From assembly GCA_031002005.1 (NCBI GenBank), contig CM061921.1:145237283-145301282 (forward strand): DNA of 64,000 nt. The letters run 5' to 3'. The stretch is from Vandiemenella viatica. Lineage: Eukaryota > Arthropoda > Insecta > Orthoptera > Morabidae. The notes under the pieces were generated by a model. That model saw nothing but the letters and a program-made list of their open reading frames with translations, did not search any database and was not told the DNA's origin. Both the position numbers and the translations under genes were made by a program. Shown piece by piece: positions 33,561-46,122 of the stretch (position 1 is the stretch's first letter; each line of letters starts with the position of its first letter).

Positions 33561-34917
33561 ATATTGACTCCAACTGTACACCACATGTATACTGCCGCTT
33601 AGCCAAAATGTGTATATGATTCAAATTATAAAAAGTGTTCAAACTTTGACAGTGTATATTATTATCTTTAAGATGCTTAAAAGTTATTTAGTGAGAAATT
33701 TCTAGTGATTAGTTTTAATTTTCGTTTAATTTGCATAGTGATAACACAATTGGGGATTTACCTAAACGTTTGAATTTATTCAATTTTTTTTAGGAATACT
33801 GCTGAATTGCAAATTATCTAAATAAAATTAGTGCCAAAATGTTCTACAAAAATTCCCGAGTTCAATGGTGTAAATTTTATAAAAATCGGTGGCGAGATGG
33901 CCAAGATATGGATTTAACAAGAATCGGTTTTTATTCAGTTTAATAAACACTTGGTTTCTAGTTAATAATTATTAAGGTGATGTTTGTACCGAAAAAGAAA
34001 AATTATCGGAATTTTCTTTGAATTTAGTTACGTATTTAAAAAGTTATTTTATCCATGGAAATGGTCTGGCTCACTCGCAAATAATTCCTCAGTGAAACCA
34101 CGTGTGTTTAGTGACGAAATAATCTTTAAAATGTCTTTAAAATCTATTCTACTGCATGGAATGTTATAAAATTTAAATATGTTAAACTAGATTTTTAGTT
34201 CTTTCAGGGAATCTACTTTTTAGTTCAGGAAATTATCGAAAACATATGATAAAAAAATGTTAGAAGTGGAAGTGCATTTATTGAAGTGTTTAAACATTTA
34301 TTTACGTTATTTATATGCCTGAAACTATGAAATTTAAGCGAATTTAATTTTCTTTTGAATTATTATTATTTTAAAATTGCTTTACTTCATTTTAAAGTGT
34401 TCAGAAATGGTGAAATGCTCACATAACAAAAATCTGTTGTTGACAAGTTGGATTATAATGGATTATCCTATTCCAGGTTAGTTAAAAGTTTCTTTAGTTT
34501 TATAAAAAGTTTATTTAGTGCTTTTATTAAATGTTGTGGGTCTTTACTGCTCTTAAAATGGTTTATTTAATAAATTAGGTTGTGGTATCAGTTTCTATTG
34601 AAACGTTCCAATCATAACCCTTACTTGCAATGAAACCTATATGTTTACTGTGAATTTACTGCCTACTCCCTTATACTTGAAACTAAGAAAACTAGAATTT
34701 ACCAAAATTTTAAGGTGCTTACACTAACCTGAATAGAGAAGATTCATTGCAGATGTGCTGACTTTCAATACAAATAGAATGTGACTAAAGCACAACAAAT
34801 GATCTACAAATAGCATTAACTGACCAATTCACTGATTCAAAGCATCTGAAAGTATGATTGTGTATGTTTGGAATATTAACTGTGGTTTACCCTCTTACAA
34901 CTATTTTATATATGTTT

Positions 34918-35090
34918 TAGAGCTGGACCTGGGGGGAGGGGCAAAACCAGGGCACTTTCTCTAGGAGGGCAATTTTTTTTTTTAGCCTCAGGCGTGACGA
35001 TCGTGGTTGTGACAACAGGGGCAGCAAAATAATGTTCAAAGGGGTGCCAATTTCTCAGTTTTTGCCCTGGTTCAGAAGATTCCAAGATGT
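34918..35090. mobile_element. MITE-like repeat, copy 2
   Basis: AGCTGGACCTGGGGGGAGGGG, CAAAACCAGGGCACTTTCTC, AAAGGGGTGCC and AGTTTTTGCCCTGGTTC follow the same order as 13143-13375. No coding capacity was seen. Confidence 0.5.
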
Positions 35091-35677
35091 GCCATTGATA
35101 TGTTTTACTGTGATTCACTAAATTAGTAAATAATTGCTGACTAGTCATTTAAATAATAGTTCTGTAATGAATACTCCTATGAAGGATAAACCCAACAATT
35201 TAATTATATTGTCAGAAAAACAATTTATAAAACCAAATTTTCAATTAAATTGTCTATATATCAGTGCTTTAACATTCAGATCATCAAGTTCATAACATTT
35301 TTTCATGCACACACAGAGAGAGAGAGAGAGAAAGATTTACTGATCTGTATTTTTTAAACAAACTTCAAGTACTACAAAATCATAACCACATGAAATTTTA
35401 TGTGAACACAACAAAGATATTGAAGCAACAATGGTTATTTACAACAGTGATGCGTTGTGGCATAGTTGTGGGACCCAAGGATTCGTTGGAGTAAAAGAAG
35501 CTTTTCATAAAGAAGTCTGTTATATACCCTTATGTTCAGGAAGATATTAAGGGTGAGGGGTAAAGAAAAAAAAATAGTAACATTCCTGTGCTGAATACTA
35601 AAGGTTTTAAGCAGATGATTAACTCAAACATGTATAGTTGTCTACCACACTGTCTTGAGTTTACTGTAGACCTAGAT

Positions 35678-35969
35678 CAGTGGTAACCAATTTCTCCCCC
35701 TCCCCCCCCCCCCCAGTACCACAAGAAAAGCTCAACCTCACATACCCCCTTATGCCGGTGCCATTGTTTTTCTCCCAGTCTAGTGTTTCACACAACCACA
35801 GCAATATAATGAATGGTCTTTAAATATATTTTGGCGACGGTAATGTATGGGTTTTTTTCTTTTTTCATTTATCTTAGTGATTGCCTTAGCCAAGAGCTTG
35901 CTGTGCATACCCCCTGAAACAACCTCACATAACCCTGGGGGTTTATGTACCACTAAATGGGAACCATTG
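35678..35969. mobile_element. hAT MITE (Charlie-like ends), 292 bp
   Basis: The left end CAGTGGTAACCAATTT and inverted right end CAATGGTTCCCATTT fit the CAGnGGTTCCCAA terminal repeat of many hAT elements. Flanks acctagat (35670-35677) and acccaaat (35970-35977) agree at 6 of 8 positions, as an aged 8-bp target duplication would. The inside has a C-run and no coding. Confidence 0.8.
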
Positions 35970-35977
35970 ACCCAAAT

Positions 35978-38900
35978 TATTAGTACAAGCTGAAGTATGG
36001 AATGGTTTTTTTTTTAATAGGGCAAAATTTGGCAGAAACTTCATTTGAATGTTTTGACAGGAAATCTAATTAAGGAATATATTATTACACCATGTCTGTA
36101 CAATTTCACAGATGTTTTACTTCTTGACACATAACAGAAACTGATTCTAGCCGAGTCAGAATTTCAAGTAAACAACAAGGGCGGAAAGTAAAAAGAAATC
36201 TATAAATATTTTCATCATACATTAATTGTCTTTTAAGTTCAAAGGAAATATGAATCCATATGGTGTTAAAAAAAATTTCTCTTGTGAATGGAAATAATTT
36301 ATTGAAAATCCTTCAGGAACTACATTTTCAACAGTTTACAATATAAAATATAAAGTTTCATAAACGTGGAATTATTAAACAGTTGATCAAAGATGACACT
36401 AGAAAAATATACAGCAAAAAATTTCACTCCACAAATATAAAAATATGATATGTTAGACTACGTGCTTTGGTAACAATATTTTATTTTCTATTATTTAGTC
36501 ACACACATTACTGATAACAGTTTTCTATCTGTAAATGATAATATATGGGAAGACATAAACTAAAAAGTAGATAAATTTTAGTGCAAAATGTGTACAATCA
36601 AATAACATGCCAAAAATTAAGTTGTGTTGATGCTTCAGTATTGTGATCATGCAGTAGCTACTGCCATGTGTGCTGTAAAAGACCAGTTAGTGCTTAGAAC
36701 AAGAATTCCATTTTCAAAAAAATATAAAATATTTGATTTTAAATGTTTCACAGTACATGCAACATTCCATTATATAGTTTGTCATTATGAAAGCACTTAA
36801 AAATGCAGGATCCACTGTTAAGTGCCTGTCATCTATTACAATTTATACATCAGATATCCAATATTATAGCAAATAATAACTAAGACACATCTGACAGTGT
36901 TCAAGAAAGCTCTAGTAAACATGTATCCTGTGGAATGCTACACCAATTAACCCATAATGACAAATGTACTACCACTAAGGTCTTCTTAAAGGCACTGCCA
37001 TTAGAAAATCACAAATAAATGCAAATTCCATTCACATATTTATATACATAAAACAAACACAGTCAAAAAATTAGAAATGCAGTTTATAAAATTCCATTAA
37101 CTTGAAAATACCTACTAAACTTTCTGCAAAATCTATACAACAGTGCACCTATAAAACACCATTTCATTTAGGCTTATTATTTGTATATTCTTCAAAACAT
37201 TATTTATTTAAAGGTTCTCTTATAAAACTGTTATTTGTGTATTTCTAAGTCTATTTCAAGCATACAATTTGACGATCAAGTTGTAATGAACCCAATGTGA
37301 CTTCTAATAAGTATTACATAAATTAATGTCACCACATAGGGTGTTCTACCATAAATATGTGAAAAGATCAGTGTGAAGGCTTAGTGTAAAAACAAATGCC
37401 ATTGTTACATTTAGAGCGGTTTGACCACAAACATAGTGTCATTACCATAACTTGATCTGTAACACTGTTGCAAATTAGTTTAAACCAATATAAATACTCT
37501 ATTGGTTTATCTTTGGTTATATAGCTCATAAATGATAAGGCTGAATGATAGAACTAATAAATAAGAATACCAAAGGCATTTTCATGGTTATTTGGTGAAA
37601 AACATCGTACTATATTGTCCACTTATAGCAAATACCGGAACTTCACACTCTTGTGCAGAAATAATCCAAGGACACAGTTGTTATTGTGTTTCCCAAATGG
37701 ACATGCTTCTACTTTCCTTTAAGTAAGAAATAATCCCCTAACATGTATATCATACAATGTAAAAGGTAATTACATGAACTGAGGTCAATATTTGTGAAAC
37801 TTACACCCAAATTTGAAAAGTTTCAGTCACCAAAACTGTTACTGAAGTCATGTGACTGTAACAAAACAAAAAATAACTTGTCCTTAATAAGTATAAACTA
37901 CACCTGGATGCATGGTAATCAGAAAACCTAAGTTCAGTATGTGGGGAATATTAATAAAAGCAGTGCAATTTTATGCCTGCTTCTGTAACTGAAAATCTTA
38001 GTTCTGATTGTGTTATCACACTTTCCCTTTCTTCTGATAATGAAACTGCTGATGTGCATTGAAATTCATGTATTATGTCAAGAATTATCTTCCCCTCTGC
38101 AACATGTCTCGCCTCCTACACGAGTAAGGTTATTAACAGAAATAATGTAAAATGTGTTTGTGTGCGAGTTTTTTTTTTTATCATCTGGTCCTCCTGCCAT
38201 CTTGTGTGGTAAGTCATAGGTTATTTTCCAGGTCCTCTTTTTCCCTTTGTCCTGGGTTTACATATTTCTTTTACAAGTTGGATCATCATTGCTGTTCAGC
38301 TTCTTTTTTGCTGTAAATGTTTTGAAAGGGTGGTTTGCTCGTCAAGGACCAAAAAAAAGAACACCCAACCACTTTCCCAATAATTACGAATGATGAATGC
38401 TTTAGTTTTTTTATTTATGTGTTCATATTCAGCACTTAATATGTTATCTATCTAAATTAAGCATACACTTTTTTGTGATTTTGGTATGATCAAAACAAAC
38501 CTTTACATTCAGTTTAAAAACCATCATCTCTTTTGTCCTAATTCTCAGAACTAGGAACCCTATTAAAGCTAAAAACGTTGAACTATATGGAAAAAAAATT
38601 AATCATAAATTCCTTATATACTTATCTTCTTTTCCAGATATATATTTTTTTGTTACTTTTTTCACAACATTCTAAAATTAAACACAAACAAAATTCTTCT
38701 CATTTAGTTGTAAACGAGTAAGTTGACTAGTTAAACTGGGAAAAAATATCACAGTTTCTTTTCTTTTTTATAAAAGAAAATATATTAAAATTCTAATAAG
38801 TTTTTAATATATACAAAGAAAATATAAATTATGATGGACATTTTTACCTGAAATTGAAAACCTGGGAACATTGTATAAAAATTTAAAAATAAATAATTAA

Positions 38901-41900
38901 CAACTGATGATTACTACTAATATAGTAATTGAATAATTTCAAAAAGTAAAAATTTACAAATATAATCTACAGCATCTTACTATAAGGAAAAAGTGAATCA
39001 AAAAGAAAACTACAAATACTCCACAACTATAATTTTAAAAATGTCTTTACATTCAAAATAAACCACCTTTGGAATGTATCAGTGTTTTAATAATGCATAG
39101 TGTTTTTCTAACAGTACGTGTTAGCTTAGAATTTGGAAGTTGAATGAAATTAAAGGCTTCTGTGGCTGGAGTCAATAGTATCTCCACTAGACGCAATACC
39201 ACTGTATAAAAGCCAGACTCTTCAGCCAACATACTACCTCAGAGAGCCAGGAAACCATGAAACCATTGTGGTTAAAACTGGGAAAAAAAGGGTAATGGTA
39301 AAATTATGAGCGCCCAATGTTTATATTTATCTCACTGAACTGCATCTCAAAAATGCATCTTAGATATTTTGATTCTTGATTTCTTAACACAAAAGCTTAG
39401 TAGTCCAAAATGTTCTTCTAAGCTGATTATTTTAAAAAATATGGAGACAAAGGAGTATATATAAATTAATAATACATAAATTCAAGCAATTTGCATACTG
39501 AGCAACTAAGGCAATTGTAATAAGAGAATATCCCACTTTAAAAAAAAAAAAAAAAACACTAAATAATTTGAATGCATGAGTTTGACTAGTTTATCATATA
39601 AATTCTACTTTAAAAACACTTTTACCATGTAATTTGTCTACTGAAGAGCATACAAGAACAAAATATATCTGCACCATTGACATCAGTCACCTTGGAATCA
39701 ATAATTTGCTGATACATAATAAAAAAAAAGAACCTTAGAGAGATAAAACAATCACATATTAACGTAATTATAAACTGAACATTTGGAACAACACATTCAG
39801 TGAATGAAGGCTAGCAACCATTGATTGCCGAATAATTGCTGATGGTATGTAACATTTCATTCTGCTGATCTCTTTTGGTAAATAATCAACTTACTTCCAT
39901 TCATTAACATGGATGGATAATAATGGCTTTAATTTCTGCTCCACCACATATGAACTTTCTACCAAATTTTTGGTAAATAAATTTATCCTGTTCCTTTGTT
40001 ATTTGCATACTAAGTACACTTTTATACAATTGTCGAAATCTGATTTAAAACAAACTTCTCGTGTATCACTCATCTACTATCTTACAGATTCAAGGGTAAC
40101 TCACATACTATTGTTTTACAATCCTGAGATTTATTCTCATACTCTTCTCATTCAGCAAGAAATTCACTTTATTTTCCACACCTTAAAGTACAGTTGACCA
40201 ATCATAAAGTCCACTTAATGCTGAAGCCATGATGATGAAACTTTTTTGAAGAAAAATTGTGGGGAAAAAATGTTTCAGTGATACAATTTATATTTATTAA
40301 AAAAAAAGAAGAGTGATAAGTTGTTCCCTTAAAAAGATATGGATAAAAAGACTTGGAACCTACAGTTTTGGAAGGATATGTTTAAGTTTCTCTCTTCTGC
40401 TGTGTTTAATTAAATCAGTCTTTAAGTAACAAAACATTTACATAAAATTGGTATTGCAAAATTTTATTTGTTCACCTAACAGTGTGATCTGTTCTAGAAT
40501 TTGACTCTAACACTTCTTTAAAATGGCTGTCCATAAGTTTAATGCATTAGGCCATCAAAGTTTCTGCTGAGAAAATAATGTTGGATAGTCTTTCAATGAG
40601 GTGCAAAAAAAGAAATGGCTATATTAATTCTTAAGGAAGTTACTGAAACCTGTCACAATTATTATCATTCAAAACTAGTTCTCAAATAAGCTACCAATAT
40701 TTTTAATACATACAAGGTAAGAGGTTCTTGGCTGGTAACTTTGTTACTAGATGGGGGCATAAAATGTAACTGAAATAATTATATGAATCTGAAAGATAAC
40801 ACTGATCCCAACATTAACATATGCAGAATGAAAAATTATATTTAATTTATAACAAGAAATGTTGCTGAATATAATCAAGAAAGACATACAGAAATGATGT
40901 TACATACATAAAGTCTACAGTCAAACACATTAACCACAAAACACTGTCATCTGAGTCTACAATAGATTTATTTAATTCAGCAGCAAGTAGTTTAGGGATA
41001 AACTGCTTCAAAAAGAATTCATTGTAAACTTTATTTTTTCGCTTTACAGAGTGTCATCAGGATTTAGAACTCTCAAAAATATGTTTAATTGCTTAACACC
41101 ATAATTTCAAAGTGTGGTAGCCATGATACTTAGCTATGACAATATTTACTAATACATTACCAGTTTTTTAAGCAACACATGTCAATTCAATGTTGATGAC
41201 TAGCATATAAACTTACAGAATATTTTCATAGTGATTAGTTTGTTATTTCTGATGTACCAATTATTTTTACAATTATCATACTCCTACTAAATGTAAATAA
41301 ACCATGTCAACAGTCATATAGTGGCACAGGAGATTGGCAAAAATTCTGAAAATCAATTTTTTCCAAAATAATGAATGAACGTGGAAGATTTGTTTAGTAC
41401 TAAAATTACTACATTCCTTTCTTAGGTAATTAATATTTTCTCTTCAAGCATTATCAGAAAATGTTTCATAAGAATACAGTATTGTCAAGAGGGGGCTTCG
41501 TCTACAACATGCAACGTCGGCTGAATCCTTAGCATCATTTGTCTTCGTATTTAATATAACCAATGTTGCTGATTTCCTCACAATGTCAGGGAGAAAATAC
41601 AATTCTAAACCCCATATATTTGTCTCTGAAGTTATAAAACATCATGTCAGCAGGTGAGATTAACTCTGTTCATCATGTTTTCTGTGACAAATCAATAACT
41701 TGAAAAACATTTAGTTTCTATTACACATAATTTCTCTCTTCAAAATACTGAAGAATGACTTATTATCTTCCCCATAAAATTAAAAAAAGAAAAAAACTTT
41801 CATTTCATCTTATGGCATTTTTACTGATATTAAGAAATCAAAATCTAAATATACAATCACATTATTTAGATGAATTACACTGATTACATAATATGTAAAT

Positions 41901-42466
41901 TCCTATTTTTTTTAGTAAGTAAACCATAATGTTGCAAGCCCAAAGAACTTGGGATACTTAAAACACTGATATAATATAACAAATTCTATCACTAAGCCTC
42001 CCTGATACAAGAAAACTTACCCTGAATACAGTCCAATGGTACACTACGAATCTGTAAGGCAACATATGAGAGTGCTCAAAGTTTATATTGGCATTTTTGT
42101 TTGAAAAATCTTTAACAATAACAGTTATGAAAGAATACATTTTTCTCACACCTCTGTTCTAGAATTTCTAAATTTATTGCACAGCTGTCACATTAAGATC
42201 AAAGCTAAAGAGTATCTTTTCACAACCTTGCTGTTCTAAAAATATAAATTATTGCACAGTTCTGTAATTAAGATCTATGTGCGGTGAAAATTATATAAAT
42301 CTGATTCATGTAAAAATGCATAAATATATTTTCTTACAAGTCTTTATCGGAGCCTGGACGATGCAGAGGTGTTTTTGAGCTACAGTACCACTTCCCTCTA
42401 CAATTAAGGATCACACATGTAGAATGCACCACTGTTCCTTACCTGTAAATGCAACTGTTGATATCA
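35978..42466 (-). other. Region 3' of PPM1D, possible UTR, no gene recognised
   Basis: This is about 6.5 kb of AT-rich DNA downstream of the PPM1D stop on the minus strand. Part may be a long 3' UTR, but I could not choose a cleavage site among many possible AATAAA hexamers. Apart from the duplicated intron fragment at 39750-40008 and A/T runs, nothing was recognised. Confidence 0.5.
39750..40008 (-). repeat. Stray copy of PPM1D intron segment, part 1
   Basis: From AACAATCACATATTAACG through TTGATTGCCGAATAATTGCTG and CTCCACCACATATGAA to CCTTTGTTATTTG this matches 43908-44156 in unit A and the flanks 46060-46120 plus 47911-48095 in unit B of the PPM1D duplication. It lies downstream of the gene's stop. 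It ends exactly where the other stray copy (49392-49540) begins in the unit. Confidence 0.85.
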
Positions 42467-42892
42467 TCATTGTGTATGTCGTCTGGGATTGTTTAACTTC
42501 CTCCAGCTCTTTAAAGATTTTTGCCTAACTAGTGAATTCTGTTTGGCCAATCTAACAGCCACCTGAGAATTCGTAGGCAGAGTTCCATCTCTAGAGCGCA
42601 GTTTCTTTGCAATTGGTAGTGCATCTTCACAGACTGCAGCTGTGACAGTTTGAAGCACACGTCCCTGCTGTTCTTCCAAACAAGGGAGGCATTCTTCTTC
42701 AGTTGTTTCTTTAGCCTGATCTTGTAGACTAGATTGATTTTTGGATTTACTTCTACTTGATTTTGATATGGGTCTCTTAAACTCTGACTGGGAGTGGAGA
42801 GTCTGACCACCTGAGAGGTTTCGTCCTTTGGCTTTTTTGCTGAACTGCTTACCAACCGAGTTTTTGGTGCACACAAGGCGTGAAGAAATATC
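42467..42892 (-). CDS. PPM1D: PPM1D (Wip1) terminal exon, C-terminal tail
   Basis: Reading minus from 42892 after TATGTTTCAG the frame gives DISSRLVCTKNS, then a basic, Ser-rich tail: FSKKAKGRNLSGG, KSSRSKSKNQSS, a TTEEECLPCLEE acidic patch, KKLRSRDGTLPTN, and a stop at 42467-42469 after LNNPRRHTQ. PPM1D proteins have a poorly conserved, basic nuclear C-terminal region after the PP2C domain, and this fits by position, strand and phase (phase-0 acceptor). The acceptor and first codons of this exon are duplicated at 45017-45035. Confidence 0.8.
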   Translation of the reverse strand, partial: DISSRLVCTKNSVGKQFSKKAKGRNLSGGQTLHSQSEFKRPISKSSRSKSKNQSSLQDQAKETTEEECLPCLEEQQGRVLQTVTAAVCEDALPIAKKLRSRDGTLPTNSQVAVRLAKQNSLVRQKSLKSWRKLNNPRRHTQ

Positions 42893-45016
42893 CTGAAACA
42901 TACATTTTGCATGGTTTAAGCAATCACTAGCTCCTCTCAAAACATGTTAGCATTATGATATAACAAAGACATGGATAGAAGCTATATCACAGGTTAAGAA
43001 GGAACAAAGGACTTTACCAAAGTTGGAAGTATGGCTTCCAGAACATAAAGTAAAGTAATTGGGCACAAAATTCCACAAAAAATATACTACAGGTTAAACT
43101 GAGAATGCCCTAACACTTTTACAGAAAAGAAAATCCCAAGGTAATGTAGGCCATGTTCTTGAAGTTGAAAAGTGATCAAATACTTTTATAAGCAAGATAA
43201 TCCAATGTTAATGAACTAAAGATGTTCCTTTATGTATAAAACATTGGTAACAAAAACCTAAACCTATCCTCAAAGCAGCGACTTGCATTTCAACTTAATA
43301 TTTAAGGCTACTTTTAGGTGTAATTAATTAATAACTCAAGCTACATTAAAAGTATATTACTTTTACTTTGAGTTCTTGAGCATTCATGGAGGAGCTAAGT
43401 TGAATCTTTGGTGTTGTTGTAAGGGTAACATGGCAATCAAGATGTAATAAGTATGTGACTACAGAATAGAATTTGTAGAAACAACAAACTATTTCATTTT
43501 GATCATCTTTTCGGCATATGAATATTTAGATTGAATTGGTATATGAAAAATAAACTACTAAAACTCACCTGAGATAAGATCAATCAATTCTCACTTGATC
43601 CAGCAATTTGAAAAGATATTATATGAAGTTTGAATTTGTATTTGATAAAGTCTGCTGGTGTCAAGCTGTAAAGTATTACTTACATGCACTGAATAATGAA
43701 ATTGAATGAAGAGGAATTTACAAAATGCAACCACACAAAGAAAGGAAGTTGAATTACAAAATATGGTGTATCTTCATACTTCTCAGGTTATTTAAGTAAC
43801 CTCGACTACATCGAAAAAGAACTAAACAAACCAATAGCAATAGCACAGTATCTACAGATGAGAGATGCCTTGACAGAATTTAATAGGAGAGTAATATTAA
43901 CAGAAAGAACAATCACATATTAATGTATTTATAAACAGAACATTTGGAACATCACACAGAGTGAATGTCATTGATTGCCGAATAATTGCTGATGGTATGT
44001 AACATTTCATTATGCTGATCTCTTTTGATAAATGATCAACTTACTTCCATTCATTAACATGGATGGATAATAATGGCTTTAATTTCTGCTCCACCACATA
44101 TGAAGTTTCTACCAAATTTTTGGTAAATAAATTTAGCCTGCTCCTTTGTTATTTGACACCAGAGCAATCTTGTAATTAAATTAAACCAACAAATCTTGTT
44201 ACGTCCTGAATTTTATATGAAAACAAAAAATTGAAAGACAGTACCTAAACTGCAGTTAGCAAATCTCTGTAATTGCAGGTTTGACACCAGATGCTGCTGT
44301 AAAAGCATAATGTTTCTGACAGCTTTGTTCTCCATCTTTATTAGATTCTAATGATAGTGTCTGTTCAAAAGCCAAAGTTTACTAGATTCTAATGATAGTG
44401 TTTGTTCCAAAGTCAAAGGTGTGGCTGAAGTTTCAAAGGTATTCATCTTGACATATGGCACTTTTCTTCCTACAGAATCAACACAGTAAAGTTCGGAATT
44501 AAAATCAGAAATCTTAAAAATTATGAATAAACCTGATCAGCATTTATGCAAAATTCTTGGCTGAACGTTTCATCAAGTGAATATGCCACTGGCTACTTAA
44601 TCACAGAGAAAGTTTTTCATCAATTATATTCCATACTTAACTGCACTGCTTACACTTTGATATGATACAATAATTCTGTAGATTAATGGATAAATAAAAC
44701 TTTATTGTTAAAAAATAATGTGTGTTAATTTTGTAACCCCCTTAAACATTAAATATGGAATAAACAAACAATGAATTAACTAAAAAAAAATCCTTTAATG
44801 CAAAGTATACCTCCTGTGATAGGCAAGGATTATTCTCAGAACGAGTCCTACGCCTCCTATGGCGAGGATGGTCCCAGCCAAGTGCAGTGCCCATGTCGTC
44901 ATGAGGTTTCTGGCAGGGAATGCCAGCAGCGCTTTGCCGTGTCTTTACATTTCTATTATTACGGTTCACTGTGAAACCTTGTTCCAATATATCAGGATGT
45001 TCATTACCCCCATTTT
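42875..45016 (-). repeat. Tandem segmental duplication in PPM1D, unit A
   Basis: This covers the first codons of the last exon, the intron 42893-44810 and the duplicated part of exon 44811-45016. It matches unit B (45017-48975) at high identity; in a 270-base stretch of intron I counted about 8 differences by hand. A 45-bp internal duplication (AGATTCTAATGATAGTGT twice, 44345-44420) exists in both units, so it is older than the duplication. Confidence 0.92.
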
Positions 45017-45035
45017 CTAGGCTTGAAGAGATATC
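44811..45035 (-). CDS. PPM1D: PPM1D chimeric duplicated exon
   Basis: This 75-codon exon, phase 0 at both ends, lies between the TTTCAG acceptor and a GAG|GTATAC donor. Its first six codons (DISSSL) copy the start of the last exon (DISSRL); the rest (ENGGNEHPDILEQGF through WDHPRHRRRRTRSENNPCLS) copies the exon at 48767-49070. It arose by tandem duplication with both breakpoints in coding sequence. Because its acceptor comes from one exon and its donor from the other, it can be spliced between them without a frame change. It could be constitutive (a repeated tail segment) or alternative; the sequence alone cannot say. Sites and frame are intact. Confidence 0.8.
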
Positions 45036-46122
45036 CTGAAACATAGATTTTGCATGGTTTAAGCAATAACTAGCTCCTCTCATAACATGTTAACATTATG
45101 ATATAACAAAGACATGGATAGAAGCTATACCACAGGTTAAGAAGGAACAAAGGACTTTACCAAAGTTGGAAGTAAGGCTTCAAGAACATAAAGTAAAGTA
45201 ATTGGGCACAAAATTCCACAAAAAACATACTACAGCTTAAACTGAGAATGCCCTAAAACTTTTACAGAAAAGATAATCCCAAGGTAATATAGATGAAAAG
45301 TGATCAAATACTTTTATAAGCAAGATAATCCAATGTTAATGGACTAAAGATATTCCTTTAGGTATAAAACATTGGCAACAAAAACCTAAACCTATCCTCA
45401 AAGCAGCGACTTGCATTTCAACTTAATATTTAAGGTTACTTTTAGGTGTAATTAATTAATAACTAAAGCAACATTAAAAGTATATTACTTTTACTTGGAG
45501 TTCTTGAGCATTCAAGGAGGAGCTATGTTGAATCTTTGGTGTTGTTGTAAGGGTAACATGGCAATCAAGATGTAATACGTATGTGACTACAGAATAGAAT
45601 TTGTAGAAACAACAAACTATTTCATTTTGATCATCTTTTCGGCATATGAATATTTAGATTGAATTGGTACATGAAAAATAAACTACTATAACTCACCTGA
45701 GATAAGATCAATCAATTCTCACTTAATCCAGCAATTTGAAAAGATATTATATGAAGTTTGAATTTGTATTTGATAAAGTCTGCTGGTGTCAAGCTGTAAA
45801 GTATTACTTACATGCACTGAATAAAGAAATTGAATGAAGAGGAATAAAATTACTTATTTTATCTAATTTACAAAATCCAGCCACACAAAGAAAGGAAGTT
45901 GAATTACAAAATATGGTGTATCTTCATACTTCACAGGTTATTTAAGTAACCTTGACTACATCAAAAAAGACCTAAAACAAACCAATAGCAATTGCACAGT
46001 ATCTACAGATGAGAGATGCCTTGACAGAATTTAATAGGAGAGTAATATTAATAGAAAGAACAATCACATATTAACGTATTTATAAACGGAAGATTTGGAA
46101 CAACACACTAAGTGAATGCCAT

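Noticed and set aside
42529..42912. 127-codon minus frame overlapping the last PPM1D exon
   Set aside because: It is the same DNA in another frame. The frame that continues phase 0 from the acceptor at 42892 and shares DISS with the chimeric exon is the coding one.
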